A DNA stretch of 64,000 nt from Spiro-02 sp034114085 (GCA_034114085.1 JAXEWB010000081.1:1-64000); one strand, 5' to 3'; positions 1 through 8,495 are shown, numbered from the stretch's first letter. Translations and numbers: made by a program. The notes: a model not told the origin generated them from the sequence alone.

Positions 1-443
1 AGCAGGACATGGTCATAGGCTTCCCGCTCATGAAGCCCCCAGCGGGACGCGTCGTGTCCCGTTACGATGATATTCCGTCTGAAGTCCTGCGGAAGATGTT
101 CCTCCAGGACTGTACGGAGCCTCGCCCTGCGCGTCGCGGAACGGTCGTTGCTGACCAGAGAACCTGTTCCTGCGAGCTTTGCCGCCAGTACCAGCGTCTT
201 GCCGCCCGGGGCGGCGCACATGTCGAGGATCGAGTCTCCCTCGCGGACCGGCAATATATCAGCGGCGAGCTTCGACGCTTCATCGAGAAAATATGGCCGG
301 AGCGAGGGGAACTCCAAGGCGACCTGACGGTGTTCTTCAAACATGGATTGCCTCAGGGGTTTCCATCGCTCTCCAAAAATCTCTTCATAGTATGCGTCGA
401 ATCGTGCCGCCGCGTCCGCCGGCGGAGGCTGTCGTTTTGCCAT
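1..443 (-). CDS. NOL1/NOP2/Sun-family RNA m5C methyltransferase (N-terminal part)
   Basis: This gene reads leftwards off the window edge, so only about 147 N-terminal codons are visible. Translation from the ATG at 443 begins MAKRQPPPADAAARFDAYYE and reaches the motif LDMCAAPGGKT at about residues 70-80. That motif is the SAM-binding signature of the RsmB/RsmF/NOP2/Sun family, which makes 5-methylcytosine in rRNA or tRNA. A GAGGAG ribosome-binding site lies 5 nt before the ATG. The catalytic cysteines would be in the missing part. The short N-terminus argues against a full RsmB with a NusB-like domain. The exact target base cannot be told from this fragment. Confidence 0.85.
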   Translation of the reverse strand, partial: MAKRQPPPADAAARFDAYYEEIFGERWKPLRQSMFEEHRQVALEFPSLRPYFLDEASKLAADILPVREGDSILDMCAAPGGKTLVLAAKLAGTGSLVSNDRSATRRARLRTVLEEHLPQDFRRNIIVTGHDASRWGLHEREAYDHVL

Positions 444-798
444 GCTTGCTCCTCAACGGAAGTCACTGTACAAGATTTTTTGCTCCTTGTGAACCTTGAA
501 GGCGCATGTCATATTTTCTTTCTGGTAGTTGCCGTAACTTTTTCGTCCTGTTCCCCGTGAATGAAAACTGGCTTATCGAAATTTTCATTTTCACGCATAT
601 TTTTTAGCAATATGACAACAGAACGTTCTCCATGCGGTCGTTCATGTACGATTTCATCAATACTTCAGTATGGCACCTATCAGAGAAAATCCTTTTGATA
701 AGACTCACAGAGTATCAGTACGTACTGTCGGCATGGAGCTTGTATGTTCCGTGACAAAGTCACTTTCCATTTTGCTATACAGCGTGTATCTTTGCCAC
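444..798. other. Intergenic region between divergent genes
   Basis: This stretch separates the leftward methyltransferase from the rightward ccdA-like gene. An open frame runs through it in phase with ccdA from 670, but it has no ribosome-binding site and does not look like protein. The only signal I can support is the promoter just before 799. No RNA gene or repeat is apparent. Confidence 0.5.
764..792 (+). promoter_or_regulatory. Promoter placing the start site at the ccdA start codon
   Basis: A -35 TTTCCA at 764-769 and a -10 TATCTT at 787-792 are separated by 17 bp. Only 6 nt (TGCCAC) lie between the -10 and the ATG at 799, so transcription would begin at or next to the A of the ATG. No Shine-Dalgarno sequence precedes this ATG, which fits a leaderless message. 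Confidence 0.45.
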
Positions 799-1467
799 AT
801 GGGATATCTTACCGCGTTTCTAGAAGGCATCGTAACATTCATCAGTCCGTGCATCTTGCCCATGATTCCATTGTATCTCGGCTATCTCGCCGGGGGCATC
901 GCCCCGGGGGGCCGTAGCGGAAAACTGGTCGGAAATAGCCTGGCTTTCGTCCTGGGGTTTTCCATCATCTTCGTGTTGATGGGGGCCGCCGCGAGCGTGG
1001 CGGGGCAGTTCCTGCGTGAACATCTATCCATGCTCAACCGTATCGGCGGCGTGCTGATCATCCTCCTTGGCCTGAATTATGTCGGGGTGGTCTCCCTGCC
1101 GTTCCTTGGTGGAGAGCATCGGCTCAAGATGGAGGACATGCAGGGGATGGGGCCGTTCCGGTCGGTATTGTTCGGCATGGTGTTCTCGTTGGGCTGGACG
1201 CCCTGCGTCGGGCCGTTCCTCGGTTCGGCGCTGATGATGGCCGCCAATACGACACAGCTCAGCACCGGCGTATTGACTCTCGTCTGCTATGCGCTGGGCC
1301 TTGGCGTCCCGTTCATTCTCGTCGCCTTGCTTGTCGGGCAGTTGGAAGGTGCGTTCGCCGCAATCAAAAAGCATTATCGCATTATCGTCCTGGTCGCCGG
1401 TATCCTGCTGATTGCCATGGGTATCGCGTTGGTCGCCGGTTTCAACCCCGCGGCCCTGTTCTCCTGA
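799..1467 (+). CDS. ccdA: CcdA-family cytochrome c biogenesis / thiol-disulfide transmembrane protein
   Basis: This 222-residue integral membrane protein of the short CcdA/DsbD-beta type passes electrons from cytoplasmic thioredoxin across the inner membrane to periplasmic thioredoxin-like proteins. It has about six hydrophobic segments. The two expected Cys-Pro centres are visible: TFISPCILPMIPLYLGYLAGG near residue 17 (within helix 1) and LGWTPCVGPFLG near residue 135. I chose the ATG at 799 because helix 1 starts there and a promoter sits immediately upstream; in-frame ATGs at 670 and 733 lack support. The gene ends 9 nt before a TlpA-like gene, its natural redox partner. Confidence 0.85.
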   Translation: MGYLTAFLEGIVTFISPCILPMIPLYLGYLAGGIAPGGRSGKLVGNSLAFVLGFSIIFVLMGAAASVAGQFLREHLSMLNRIGGVLIILLGLNYVGVVSLPFLGGEHRLKMEDMQGMGPFRSVLFGMVFSLGWTPCVGPFLGSALMMAANTTQLSTGVLTLVCYALGLGVPFILVALLVGQLEGAFAAIKKHYRIIVLVAGILLIAMGIALVAGFNPAALFS

Positions 1468-1476
1468 GGTGTCGAC

Positions 1477-2328
1477 ATGAACAAGAATCAACGTAATCTC
1501 TTGCTTGCGATCATCGCGCTGGTCGTCGTACTGGCCGGCGCATATCTGACCTATCAGTCGGTCGCATCGAAATCTTCCGGCCCGTCCGCATCCTACGTGC
1601 CGCAATTGACGGTGCCTGCGATGGATAGTTCCTCCAGCCTGTCGGAAAGCGCTTCTAGGGCGGCTACCGTTTCCTCGGCTTCTCAGACTGCCATGGAGAC
1701 TGGTTCTAGACGGGAGAATCCTGTGGAACACGGCGACACTCCGTCAACTGTGGATGCGATATCCGTCGGGGATGCCGTCGGGGATGCCGCGATGTCGGAA
1801 GGTGGGGCATCGGATGCTACGGCGGGTGTTGTCGAAAACGATGCTGTCGCGACTCCTTCTTCAATTGTAGAGGCTCGGGAAAGCGGTATCGTTGAAGAAC
1901 CCGCATCCGCCCCGAAAGTCCCTGACCTGCCGCTGACGTTGCTTGACGGGACTGTGACTTCCTTTGACACCGTGAGGGCGGGACGTCCCGCAGTTCTGAA
2001 TTTTTGGGCGACCTGGTGTCCCTCCTGCAAGCGGGAACTCCCTGTGTTGCAGAGGGCGTGGGAGGAACTGGGGGAGGACATCGCGTTCATTTTGCTCAGT
2101 ACGCCTGACGGACAGCGGGAGACTGTCGCTGGTATTTCCGACTATGCCGCGAAAAATGGTCTCCGGGCGCCCGTCTACATCGATGACGGCCTGTTCTCAT
2201 ACATGTTCGGGGTGAACGCGATTCCCACAACGGTGTTCATCAACGCGGACGGTACTGTTTCCGGTGGGTACCTGGGGTATGTGCCGGAGGATGCCATGTT
2301 CCAGGAAATCAGAAAGCTTCTCGACTGA
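1477..2328 (+). CDS. TlpA/ResA-like membrane-anchored thioredoxin
   Basis: This 283-residue protein has one N-terminal membrane anchor (about residues 8-27). A low-complexity Ser/Ala/Gly/Asp-rich linker of roughly 120 residues follows, then a C-terminal thioredoxin fold from about residue 145. The active site is NFWATWCPSCKRELPVL, a WCxxC redox centre, and a cis-Pro region lies at GVNAIPTTVFINADG. The protein would face the periplasm and reduce disulfides, for example in apocytochromes or envelope proteins, using electrons relayed by the CcdA protein encoded 9 nt upstream. The linker is unusually long for the family and probably spans part of the periplasm. Substrates are not evident, because no cytochrome c gene is in view. 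Confidence 0.85.
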   Translation: MNKNQRNLLLAIIALVVVLAGAYLTYQSVASKSSGPSASYVPQLTVPAMDSSSSLSESASRAATVSSASQTAMETGSRRENPVEHGDTPSTVDAISVGDAVGDAAMSEGGASDATAGVVENDAVATPSSIVEARESGIVEEPASAPKVPDLPLTLLDGTVTSFDTVRAGRPAVLNFWATWCPSCKRELPVLQRAWEELGEDIAFILLSTPDGQRETVAGISDYAAKNGLRAPVYIDDGLFSYMFGVNAIPTTVFINADGTVSGGYLGYVPEDAMFQEIRKLLD

Positions 2329-2420
2329 ACGGGTTAGCAGCTCCTAACGGCATTTCAGATATTTTTCGACATGGATTTTTCTGAATGCGTGCATGAGTCC
2401 CGTATCGCGCCAGTCTCGAA

Positions 2421-2458
2421 GGAAAACCTCAGCCAGTAATGGCCGAGGTTTTCCCTTG
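2421..2458 (+). terminator. Rho-independent terminator after the ccdA-tlpA operon
   Basis: GGAAAACCTC (2421-2430) pairs perfectly with GAGGTTTTCC (2445-2454). An inner GCC/GGC pairing closes a 6-nt loop. The right arm carries TTTT and is followed by CTTGTT. Confidence 0.7.
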
Positions 2459-2656
2459 TTTGCACTCATTACTAGATAACATGTTGAAATGCAATGAATT
2501 GTATGCCTTGTTACATCCTGGCCGTCTCTTGTTTTCGGTTGTCGCGCCGATGTACTGTTGCAATACGAAGGAAAACGAGGAGTCCCTGGCTGGATTGTGT
2601 GATAGCGGTTCAAGGGCGCGGCTGCGACAAGAAGTAAAATATGTTATGTAAATATA

Positions 2657-2685
2657 TTAGCATTTGCTAACATATGCTGTATAAT
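2657..2685 (+). promoter_or_regulatory. Promoter with a palindromic operator over the -35 box
   Basis: The -10 is a perfect TATAAT at 2680-2685. Seventeen bp upstream is TTAGCA (2657-2662), and it forms the left arm of the perfect palindrome TTAGCATTTGCTAA (2657-2670). A dimeric repressor bound there would block RNA polymerase. The promoter drives the methyltransferase cluster; no candidate regulator gene is adjacent. Confidence 0.6.
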
Positions 2686-2810
2686 TTGGCTGCCACCTGG
2701 GACGGGGGATCGCAGTGCCGTTGGAAGTTCTTGTCCGTTATCTGCCAGTGGCGGGATATCAAGATATTCCGCAGAAAAATATAGCGGCTGTCCTGAAGGA
2801 GGGCTTCTTC

Positions 2811-2957
2811 ATGAAGTCGCGTGAAAACTATCGCCGCCTGTTGCTGACGGGGTCGTTCGGCAGTCTGCTCTGTTGGGTGGGGGATGTCCTCTTTTCCTTG
2901 TTTTCCGGAGGTGTTCATGAAAAAGAAATTTTGGGATTGCTGCGCGCCTGTATATGA
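2811..2957 (+). pseudogene. N-terminal fragment of a small membrane protein
   Basis: A 48-residue frame starts at an ATG preceded by GGAGGG and reads MKSRENYRRLLLTGSFGSLL, then CWVGDVLF. This resembles the first helix of a multi-helix membrane protein (the DUF6796 type comes to mind, but that is memory, not a search). It then runs into unrelated sequence and stops at 2957, overlapping the following methyltransferase start. It is probably the stump left by a deletion that fused the promoter-proximal end of one gene to the next. It may still be translated and couple to the downstream gene. Confidence 0.4.
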
Positions 2958-3543
2958 TCTGGCAATGAAGAAGGGCGATGCCGGGGATCGCATTGCAGCG
3001 GAATATATCGCCGGATATCTCGCCCCCGGAAGTACGTTGCTGGAGGCGGCTTGCGGTACAGGCCGTTTCACCTGTGCCTTGGCGCCACATCTGGCGCAAG
3101 TCTGCTGTTGCGATTATTCGCAAAAGATGGTCGAGACCGCGAAACGGAAGGCCCATGTGTTGGGCTTGGACAATGTATCTTTTTCCATTCAGGATGTGAC
3201 CTCGCTGAATTTCCCGGCTGCCAGCTTTGACAGCGTACTGGCTGCGAACGTCCTGCACCTGCTGCCCGAACCTGAAAAGGCTGTCGATGAGCTTGTGCGG
3301 GTGGTCCGTCCCGGCGGGCTGTTGATCTTCCCCAATTTCGTCAATGCGGAATCCGATTCTTCAGGCCGTCGATTCTTGAAATTGATTGGGAGGCTTGGTT
3401 TTCAACCTCAGAACGAATGGACATCCGTTCAATTTCTTGATTTTCTACAGGATTCAGGTCTGTCGCTTGTTTCTCATAGGATGTTCATCTCGAAACAACC
3501 GATGTGTGTGGCGATAGCAAGATGCAGGGACGTTGCTTTTTAA
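2917..3543 (+). CDS. Class I SAM-dependent methyltransferase
   Basis: This is a compact 208-residue class I methyltransferase. Motif I is LLEAACGTGRFTCALA at about residues 41-56. The acidic end of strand beta-2 is CCCDYSQKMVETAK. Motif post-I is SFSIQDVTSLNFPAASFD, and the later motif is VRPGGLLIFPNFV. The fold is of the UbiE/Coq5-like small-molecule methylase type, and the substrate is unknown. The start at 2917 is set by a GGAGG box 6 nt upstream. It is followed 21 nt later by a second methyltransferase and then by a broken third, under the palindrome-controlled promoter at 2657. Confidence 0.8.
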   Translation: MKKKFWDCCAPVYDLAMKKGDAGDRIAAEYIAGYLAPGSTLLEAACGTGRFTCALAPHLAQVCCCDYSQKMVETAKRKAHVLGLDNVSFSIQDVTSLNFPAASFDSVLAANVLHLLPEPEKAVDELVRVVRPGGLLIFPNFVNAESDSSGRRFLKLIGRLGFQPQNEWTSVQFLDFLQDSGLSLVSHRMFISKQPMCVAIARCRDVAF

Positions 3544-3564
3544 AAAAGAACTCCAGGATATGGG

Positions 3565-4173
3565 ATGATGATGAAAAAAAATAGTCAGTTTGGAAAGCCT
3601 GAAGGTTTTTTCGGTCGTTTTCTGTTGCGCGGCATGAACGTGGGGCATGGCCCTTTGGCAAGATGGGCTTTGGCGCAGTTGAACCTTCGCGATGATGCGA
3701 GGATTCTGGATGTAGGCTGTGGCGGCGGAGCGACTATCTCCAGATTGTTGTCCCTGTATCCGCGGGGAATCGTGGATGGTGTCGATTATTCCGAAGCAAG
3801 CGTTTCATTAAGCAGGAAGAAGAATGTGAAGGCGCTTGGTACGCGCTGTTCCATAGTCCATGGCGATGTCCTGCATCTACCGTTCAAGGACGGTCTGTAC
3901 GATGCTGTAACCGCTTTTGAGACAGTTTATTTTTGGCCCGACCTTGCCTTGGCCTTTTCTGAAGTTCGTCGCATATTGAAACCGGGGGGAATTTTCCTTA
4001 TCGCCTGTGAAATGGCGGATACGACAGCCACAAAATGGTCTGAGCGTATCGAGGGATTGACGATTTACAGTGGTGGGGATTTGCAAAATCGCCTGGAGCG
4101 AGCCGGTTTCAGCGTAGTGAAGCTAGTTGAAAAACCCTCAAGTGAATGGGTCTGTCTGGTAGCGGGAAAATAA
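3565..4173 (+). CDS. Class I SAM-dependent methyltransferase
   Basis: This is a 202-residue class I methyltransferase. Motif I is ILDVGCGGGATISRLL at about residues 48-63, the ribose-binding acidic position is in GVDYSEASVSLSRK, and the later motifs are VHGDVLHLPFKDGLYDAV and LKPGGIFLIACE. Three ATGs in a row (3565, 3568, 3571) leave the exact start uncertain by two codons; AGGA lies upstream at about 3553. The protein looks complete. It shares only fold-level similarity with the preceding methylase, so the pair is not a recent duplication. The substrate is unknown. Confidence 0.8.
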   Translation: MMMKKNSQFGKPEGFFGRFLLRGMNVGHGPLARWALAQLNLRDDARILDVGCGGGATISRLLSLYPRGIVDGVDYSEASVSLSRKKNVKALGTRCSIVHGDVLHLPFKDGLYDAVTAFETVYFWPDLALAFSEVRRILKPGGIFLIACEMADTTATKWSERIEGLTIYSGGDLQNRLERAGFSVVKLVEKPSSEWVCLVAGK

Positions 4174-4467
4174 ATTGGATGTTTTTCTGTCTTCTATGGA
4201 CATTGGAGGAACCGCACGATACACGACGATGTTCGCGAAGCATACCGGCGGCCCGGAAAAGGTGCTTTCTATGATGGGATGATTACTTGCTCGATCCTTT
4301 TAGGAAAGGCGGTATGCAGGATCGTCTGGGGCATGGGGCGCGAGGAGAACGGTCGTTGCCTCGGTCTTGCCATGGAGTGCGTTCCCGAACATTTCGACGG
4401 CGACTTGCTGGAAGTACCTGTCGGCACAGGTATTCTCGCCACGCCGCCATATAAGAAACTTAGCTAG
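4174..4467 (+). pseudogene. Truncated third SAM-dependent methyltransferase
   Basis: The frame open from 4174 contains IHDDVREAYRRPGKGAFYDG and, later, FDGDLLEVPVGTGILATPPY followed by KKLS and a stop. This reads like the N-terminus and motif I of a SAM methyltransferase (the pattern LLEVPVGTG then YKKL). It has no usable start codon at the right place and stops just after motif I, so two thirds of the domain are missing. It directly follows two intact methyltransferases in the same orientation, suggesting decay of a three-methylase operon. Confidence 0.6.
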
Positions 4468-4537
4468 CGCTTGTTTTCGATGCAGGAAATGAGGGTGGAG
4501 GGAACGTATGCCTTCTGGCCTGTACTGGCGTTCATCA

Positions 4538-5215
4538 TCAGATAAGATATATCCAGAAACCAACGAAGAAGAACAGGCTGCCCCCCACACAGAACAGATG
4601 CCATATCGCGTGGTAGTGGGGGATTCTCTTGTTTGCATAGAAAATGACGCCCAGCGTATAGGTGACGCCCCCGGCGAGTATCCACGCCATCAGTCCGTGG
4701 GGAAGGTTCGGGATGATGTCATTCCAGAAGAATACCAGCATCCAGCCCATCGCCAGATAGAATACGACGTGCAGCGGTCTCAGTCTGCCCCAGAATACCA
4801 GGGTGAACGCCACTCCCGCCAACGCCACCAGCCAGATGAGCCATGCAATCGTGATCGTCTTCGATGAGCCGACGTACAGCAGGATCGGGGTATAGGTTCC
4901 GGCGATCAGAAAATATATGTTGCTGTGGTCGAGAATCCTGCAAAACCGTTTCCCGTCGCCGATGGGCAGACGGTGATACAGGCCGGACGCACTGTAGAGC
5001 AGCAGCATCGTACATCCATATACGACCATGCCGAACCTTAACGCCCCGCTGTGTAATGACGGTAGTCTGACAATAATCATGACCAACGCTATCAATGCGA
5101 GTCCCGCGCCGACAAAATGGGTGATTGCGTTCTCTCGTTCTGCTTTTGCATCGTCATGCGCATGAAGGCTGATATGTCGTTCAAGCCATGATTCCGAAGT
5201 GTACGTTCCTTTCAT
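4538..5215 (-). CDS. Hemolysin III family (TrhA/YqfA-like) membrane protein
   Basis: This 225-residue protein has about seven hydrophobic segments and the conserved motifs of the hemolysin III / PAQR superfamily: ENAITHFVGAGLAL at the first helix, SGLYHRLP, DHSNIYFLIAGTYTPILL, and a C-terminal HAIWHLFCVGGSLFFF. The His and Asp/Ser residues of these motifs form a metal site buried in the membrane in related proteins. Despite the name, bacterial members act in membrane lipid or energetics homeostasis rather than proven haemolysis. GAGGAG lies upstream of the ATG at 5215. It is a single-gene unit, convergent with the broken methylase cluster. Confidence 0.9.
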   Translation of the reverse strand: MKGTYTSESWLERHISLHAHDDAKAERENAITHFVGAGLALIALVMIIVRLPSLHSGALRFGMVVYGCTMLLLYSASGLYHRLPIGDGKRFCRILDHSNIYFLIAGTYTPILLYVGSSKTITIAWLIWLVALAGVAFTLVFWGRLRPLHVVFYLAMGWMLVFFWNDIIPNLPHGLMAWILAGGVTYTLGVIFYANKRIPHYHAIWHLFCVGGSLFFFVGFWIYLI

Positions 5216-5721
5216 CGACCGAATCTCCTCTCGATACTGAACAGTATCCCCCCTATTGTCAAATCTAGATTATCCATCAAGAACCATTGCGACAACCGAT
5301 TCCACGGAATCGTCGAACCTTTTTTGTACTAGTGGAATCCTACTATGGTTATATGCAAACATTTTTATCGAACGAATGAGGCCCTGATCATATTATCGCC
5401 GATGATTGGCGGACACCCCGCGTCCCTATTCTTCTGGTCTGGCTTTGGCACATGGAACTTGGGGATGTAAGCCTGGTTCGTAGCAGGATGTCACGATGCG
5501 GTTCGCTCTGAAATCAATGACCGTTTCGCGTTCCGCATCGGTGTTGAAAATGAAACTAACTTTTTTCATACTAAGAACATCAGCTTGTCCTTTTTCATAA
5601 ATTATGGTACAAAGTCACATATAGGCAGGAAAGAACCGTCTACGGTAGGAAGGGCTTTCGGTATGTGCTGTTACGGTATGTACGGAGGCTCTTTTTTTTG
5701 TAGGAAGGAGGGAGAGCAAAT
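5216..5721. other. 506-nt intergenic region between divergent genes
   Basis: No convincing gene is present. One perfect 8-bp inverted repeat, CGATGCGG (5494-5501) with CCGCATCG (5533-5540), could fold in the leader of the UPF0316 gene. A run of T follows ACGGAGGCTC near 5685-5699. I could not match the leader to any riboswitch class I know. Confidence 0.4.
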
Positions 5722-6279
5722 ATGGATAAGATTACGGTTTTCCTTACAGGATCCTCGGTGTACGTATACTTGTTTATTTTTTTCGGGAAGCTGATAGAGG
5801 TCGCGTTGTCTTCTCTCCGTTCTCAGCTCATCCACAAGGGGGAGCGAGTGCTCGGCGCACTTGTCGCGGTGTTTGAATACGCTTTCTGGCTGACGATAAC
5901 TGCCTCGGCGATTACCGGATTCGCGGACGATCCAATCAAGATGCTGGTTCTCATCCTCGCGTTTGCCGCGGGAAATGTGCTGGGGTCCATCTTGGAGGAA
6001 AAGCTTGCGCTCGGTTATTGTTCAATCCTCTGCGTCTTCATGGACAATAGCCGTGCGCTTCTGGCTGCCGACCAATTGAGAAGCAAAGGCTATGCGCTGA
6101 CGATCATACCTTCTCAAGGCATGAATGGAGCGGACAGAACCACGTTGCAGATTACGGTGAAACGAAAACACGTCCCTGTAATCAGAGAGTTCATTCGCTC
6201 CCATTTTCCGGAAACCGTACTGTCGGTTTCCGCTACGCAACAAATCATCGGAGGAACTCTCGCCAAGACAATCAAATGA
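5722..6279 (+). CDS. UPF0316 / DUF2179-family membrane protein
   Basis: This 185-residue protein has three hydrophobic helices in the first 95 residues (VYVYLFIFFGKLIEVALSSL, VLGALVAVFEYAFWLTITAS and MLVLILAFAAGNVLGSILEE). A soluble C-terminal domain from about residue 100 has the alternating hydrophobic pattern of the small DUF2179-like fold. The arrangement matches UPF0316 (YebE-type) proteins, whose role is unknown. A strong AAGGAGGG box precedes the ATG. The gene stands alone and ends against the convergent amino acid transporter operon. Confidence 0.8.
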   Translation: MDKITVFLTGSSVYVYLFIFFGKLIEVALSSLRSQLIHKGERVLGALVAVFEYAFWLTITASAITGFADDPIKMLVLILAFAAGNVLGSILEEKLALGYCSILCVFMDNSRALLAADQLRSKGYALTIIPSQGMNGADRTTLQITVKRKHVPVIREFIRSHFPETVLSVSATQQIIGGTLAKTIK

Positions 6280-6321
6280 CTCCGGCGGTTGACGCTATGC
6301 GGGGGACTGTTTTTTGAGATT

Positions 6322-6348
6322 CCCGGACTCTGGCTGCCAAAGTCCGGG
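6322..6348. terminator. Stem-loop between convergent genes
   Basis: CCCGGACT (6322-6329) and AGTCCGGG (6341-6348) pair perfectly, extended inwards by TGG/CCA around a CTG loop. Neither strand has a T-run after the stem. It may act as a bidirectional transcription end or simply protect mRNA ends. Confidence 0.45.
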
Positions 6349-6419
6349 GCCCGGGATTATGGAGAGGGGAAGAAGCATCGCCAGAATTGTTTTTCACTGC
6401 GGCACTTCGCATTGAGTAT

Positions 6420-7160
6420 CTACAGGATGTGATCGAGGAACAGCTTTGTCCGTTCGTTCGTCGGATGCTCGAAAAGTTGCTGCGGTGTCCCTGACTCGAT
6501 GATCTCTCCTTGATCCATGAACACGACTTTCGTCGCCGCGGCCTTGGCAAAGCCCATTTCATGGGTCACGAGCAACATGGTCATGCCGCTTTTCGCAAGG
6601 TCAAGCATGACATCCAGCACTTCTTTGATCATCTCAGGGTCAAGGGCGCTGGTCGGTTCATCGAACAGCATAATCTTCGGCTGCATGGCGAGTGCGCGGG
6701 CGATCGCCACACGTTGCTGCTGACCGCCCGACAACTGGGGCGGATGGACGGAGGCTTTTTCTTCCAGTCCGACTCTTCTGAGCAGTCCCATTCCCAGTTC
6801 CTCAGCCTGCTTGCGGTCGATCTTCTTGACCTTCATCGGCGCGAGGACGATATTCTCCAGGACGGTCAGATGGGGGAACAGGTTGAAGCTCTGGAACACC
6901 ATGCCGACCTCCTCCCGTATCTTCCTGATATCTACGTTCAGGGCCGTGACCTCATCGTCATCGATGAAAATCCGTCCCGATGTAGGGATTTCGAGTTTGT
7001 TGACCGAGCGGAGCAGGGTGCTTTTGCCGCTGCCTGAAGGTCCGATGATTACGACGACTTCCCCGTCGTTGACGGTCAGCGTCGCGTTCTTGACGGCATG
7101 TACGGTGGATTTTTGGGTGTCGAAATCCTTGCAGAGGTTTTCTATTCTGACTCTAGCCAT
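6420..7160 (-). CDS. Polar amino acid ABC transporter ATP-binding protein (GlnQ/ArtP/HisP type)
   Basis: This is a 246-residue ABC ATPase. Walker A is GPSGSGKSTLLR at about residues 39-50, the Q-loop is MVFQSFNLFPHLTVLENI, the signature is LSGGQQQRVAIARAL, Walker B is IMLFDEPTSALDPE, and the switch is LLVTHEMGFA. These are diagnostic of the polar amino acid uptake family (3.A.1.3). It overlaps the upstream permease gene by 8 nt, so the two are translationally coupled. The energised complex would be a homodimeric ATPase with a permease dimer, fed by one of the two binding proteins encoded at 9.9-12.0 kb. Confidence 0.93.
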   Translation of the reverse strand: MARVRIENLCKDFDTQKSTVHAVKNATLTVNDGEVVVIIGPSGSGKSTLLRSVNKLEIPTSGRIFIDDDEVTALNVDIRKIREEVGMVFQSFNLFPHLTVLENIVLAPMKVKKIDRKQAEELGMGLLRRVGLEEKASVHPPQLSGGQQQRVAIARALAMQPKIMLFDEPTSALDPEMIKEVLDVMLDLAKSGMTMLLVTHEMGFAKAAATKVVFMDQGEIIESGTPQQLFEHPTNERTKLFLDHIL

Positions 7161-8028
7161 TCTGATGCAGCCTTTCCTCGAGTATCCCCACGAGGCGGGA
7201 GAGTAGCAATGTGATGACCAGATAGATCAGCGCGACGATCAGCATGGTCTCCAGCGAGAGGAAGGTCCGGGAGATGTATTCGCGGCCTTTCCGCAGGATA
7301 TCGCTCAAAGCGATGGTCGATACCAACGATGAATCTTTGAGCATGGAGATGAATTCATTGCCGATGGCGGGTAGAATTACCTTGACCGTCTGGGGCAGGA
7401 TAACATGTCGGAACGCCTGTCCCCGGCTCAGTCCCAACGCGATAGCGGCTTCCATCTGCCCCTTGGGGACGGCCTGGATACCGGCCCTGACAATTTCTCC
7501 CATGTACGCGCCGAAGCAAATCGACAACGCCACTACAGCCGCCACCATGCCTTCGATGTGGAAGAATCGGCCCATCGCATAATAGATGAAGATCAACTGG
7601 ACCAGCAGCGGGATGCCTCTGATCAACTCCACATAGACACCGCTGACCATGTTGATGATCCTGCTCTTGCTGACTGCGCCAAGCCCACAGATCAAACCGA
7701 TTGCGATTGCCCCAAGAATGGCGAAGATAGTGACTTCAAACGTGACGGGCGCGCCTTTGATAGTCACTACGAAGATGTCCCTGTACGGCGCCGGCTTGAA
7801 GATTACCAGAAAAGCAAGCAACGCCAATGCCGCAATGAACGTGATCCTCCATGCGTTGAGCACATGATGATCGTCCTTGCGGGGAATCAGTACGCCGTCG
7901 GTCATCTGGATGGTAGTACGTTTTTTCTGACCCGCATGAGGGTCTATGGACACGGTCTTCTGTCTGACGACTTGGGTTTTCACCTCTTCATCAATCGGTC
8001 TGTCCTTGTCTATGGTCGAGTTTTCCAT
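7153..8028 (-). CDS. Polar amino acid ABC transporter permease
   Basis: This is a 291-residue HisM/GlnP-type permease. Its roughly 70-residue cytoplasmic N-terminal extension is longer than usual (typical members are 210-240 residues). The core contains the family EAA region, AAIALGLSRGQAFRHVILPQ, followed by ILPAIGNEFISMLKDSSLVS, and the early motif ELIRGIPLLVQLIFIYY. Only one permease gene is present, so the transporter should be a permease homodimer. AAGGTGCC precedes the ATG. A good promoter and an ARG-box-like site lie about 160-200 nt upstream, matching those of the binding protein genes. Confidence 0.92.
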   Translation of the reverse strand: MENSTIDKDRPIDEEVKTQVVRQKTVSIDPHAGQKKRTTIQMTDGVLIPRKDDHHVLNAWRITFIAALALLAFLVIFKPAPYRDIFVVTIKGAPVTFEVTIFAILGAIAIGLICGLGAVSKSRIINMVSGVYVELIRGIPLLVQLIFIYYAMGRFFHIEGMVAAVVALSICFGAYMGEIVRAGIQAVPKGQMEAAIALGLSRGQAFRHVILPQTVKVILPAIGNEFISMLKDSSLVSTIALSDILRKGREYISRTFLSLETMLIVALIYLVITLLLSRLVGILEERLHQNG

Positions 8029-8495
8029 GGCACCTTCTGTCTAGCGTTCGCCTCTCCGCGGTTCAGGGCTTTTCGAGCGGCGGAACAGAGACGCGACACG
8101 CGTAGGATGATTATTGGATTCCTACCCGTTCATGCATGTATATTGATGCGGCAACTGTATAGAAATTCATTTTTTCGTTTGTGAGATTATAGGGAAAATA
8201 TTGCTTGATAGTCAACATATTTATATGCCGTATATCGGATAATTTTGTTTTATACGAATTTCCCGATAGTAGGCCTAGGAATACAAAACATGCACAAGAA
8301 TTGTATTTTTTTGCATAAGAACCAATTGCCATGAAACCGTTGCAAGGATGTTCCTTGTCGCTTCCATTGCCGAAGTGCCGATGGAATCTGTTTTAGTGGC
8401 GGGGAAACTTCTTGAAACCACCCGATTCCGCTTGCAAAGATTCTGTTTTCGGCTATCGTGGATAAGTGCGTTGAATTGTATTTTGGAGGATGATG
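8029..8495. other. Divergent promoter region
   Basis: This stretch separates the leftward transporter genes from the rightward oxidoreductase. It is AT-rich between 8160 and 8270 and holds the transporter promoter described separately. An imperfect GTAGGA...TCCTAC hairpin near 8103-8128 lies in the transporter leader. No gene is evident. Confidence 0.5.
8186..8229 (-). promoter_or_regulatory. Transporter promoter with ARG-box-like element
   Basis: On the minus strand, TTGACT (8210-8215) and a perfect TATAAT (8186-8191) are spaced 18 bp apart. Abutting the -35 is AACATATTTATATGCC (8214-8229). Its complement shares the ATAAATATG core with the elements upstream of the two binding protein genes. 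Confidence 0.5.

Noticed and set aside
9..560. 183-codon plus-strand frame
   Set aside because: The minus strand encodes the clear DMCAAPGGKT methyltransferase; the plus frame is its shadow.
2439..2651. 70-codon frame after the tlpA terminator
   Set aside because: It begins inside the terminator and has no recognisable feature.
5585..5794. 69-codon frame before the UPF0316 gene
   Set aside because: It lacks a ribosome-binding site and overlaps the strong AAGGAGGG start of the real gene.
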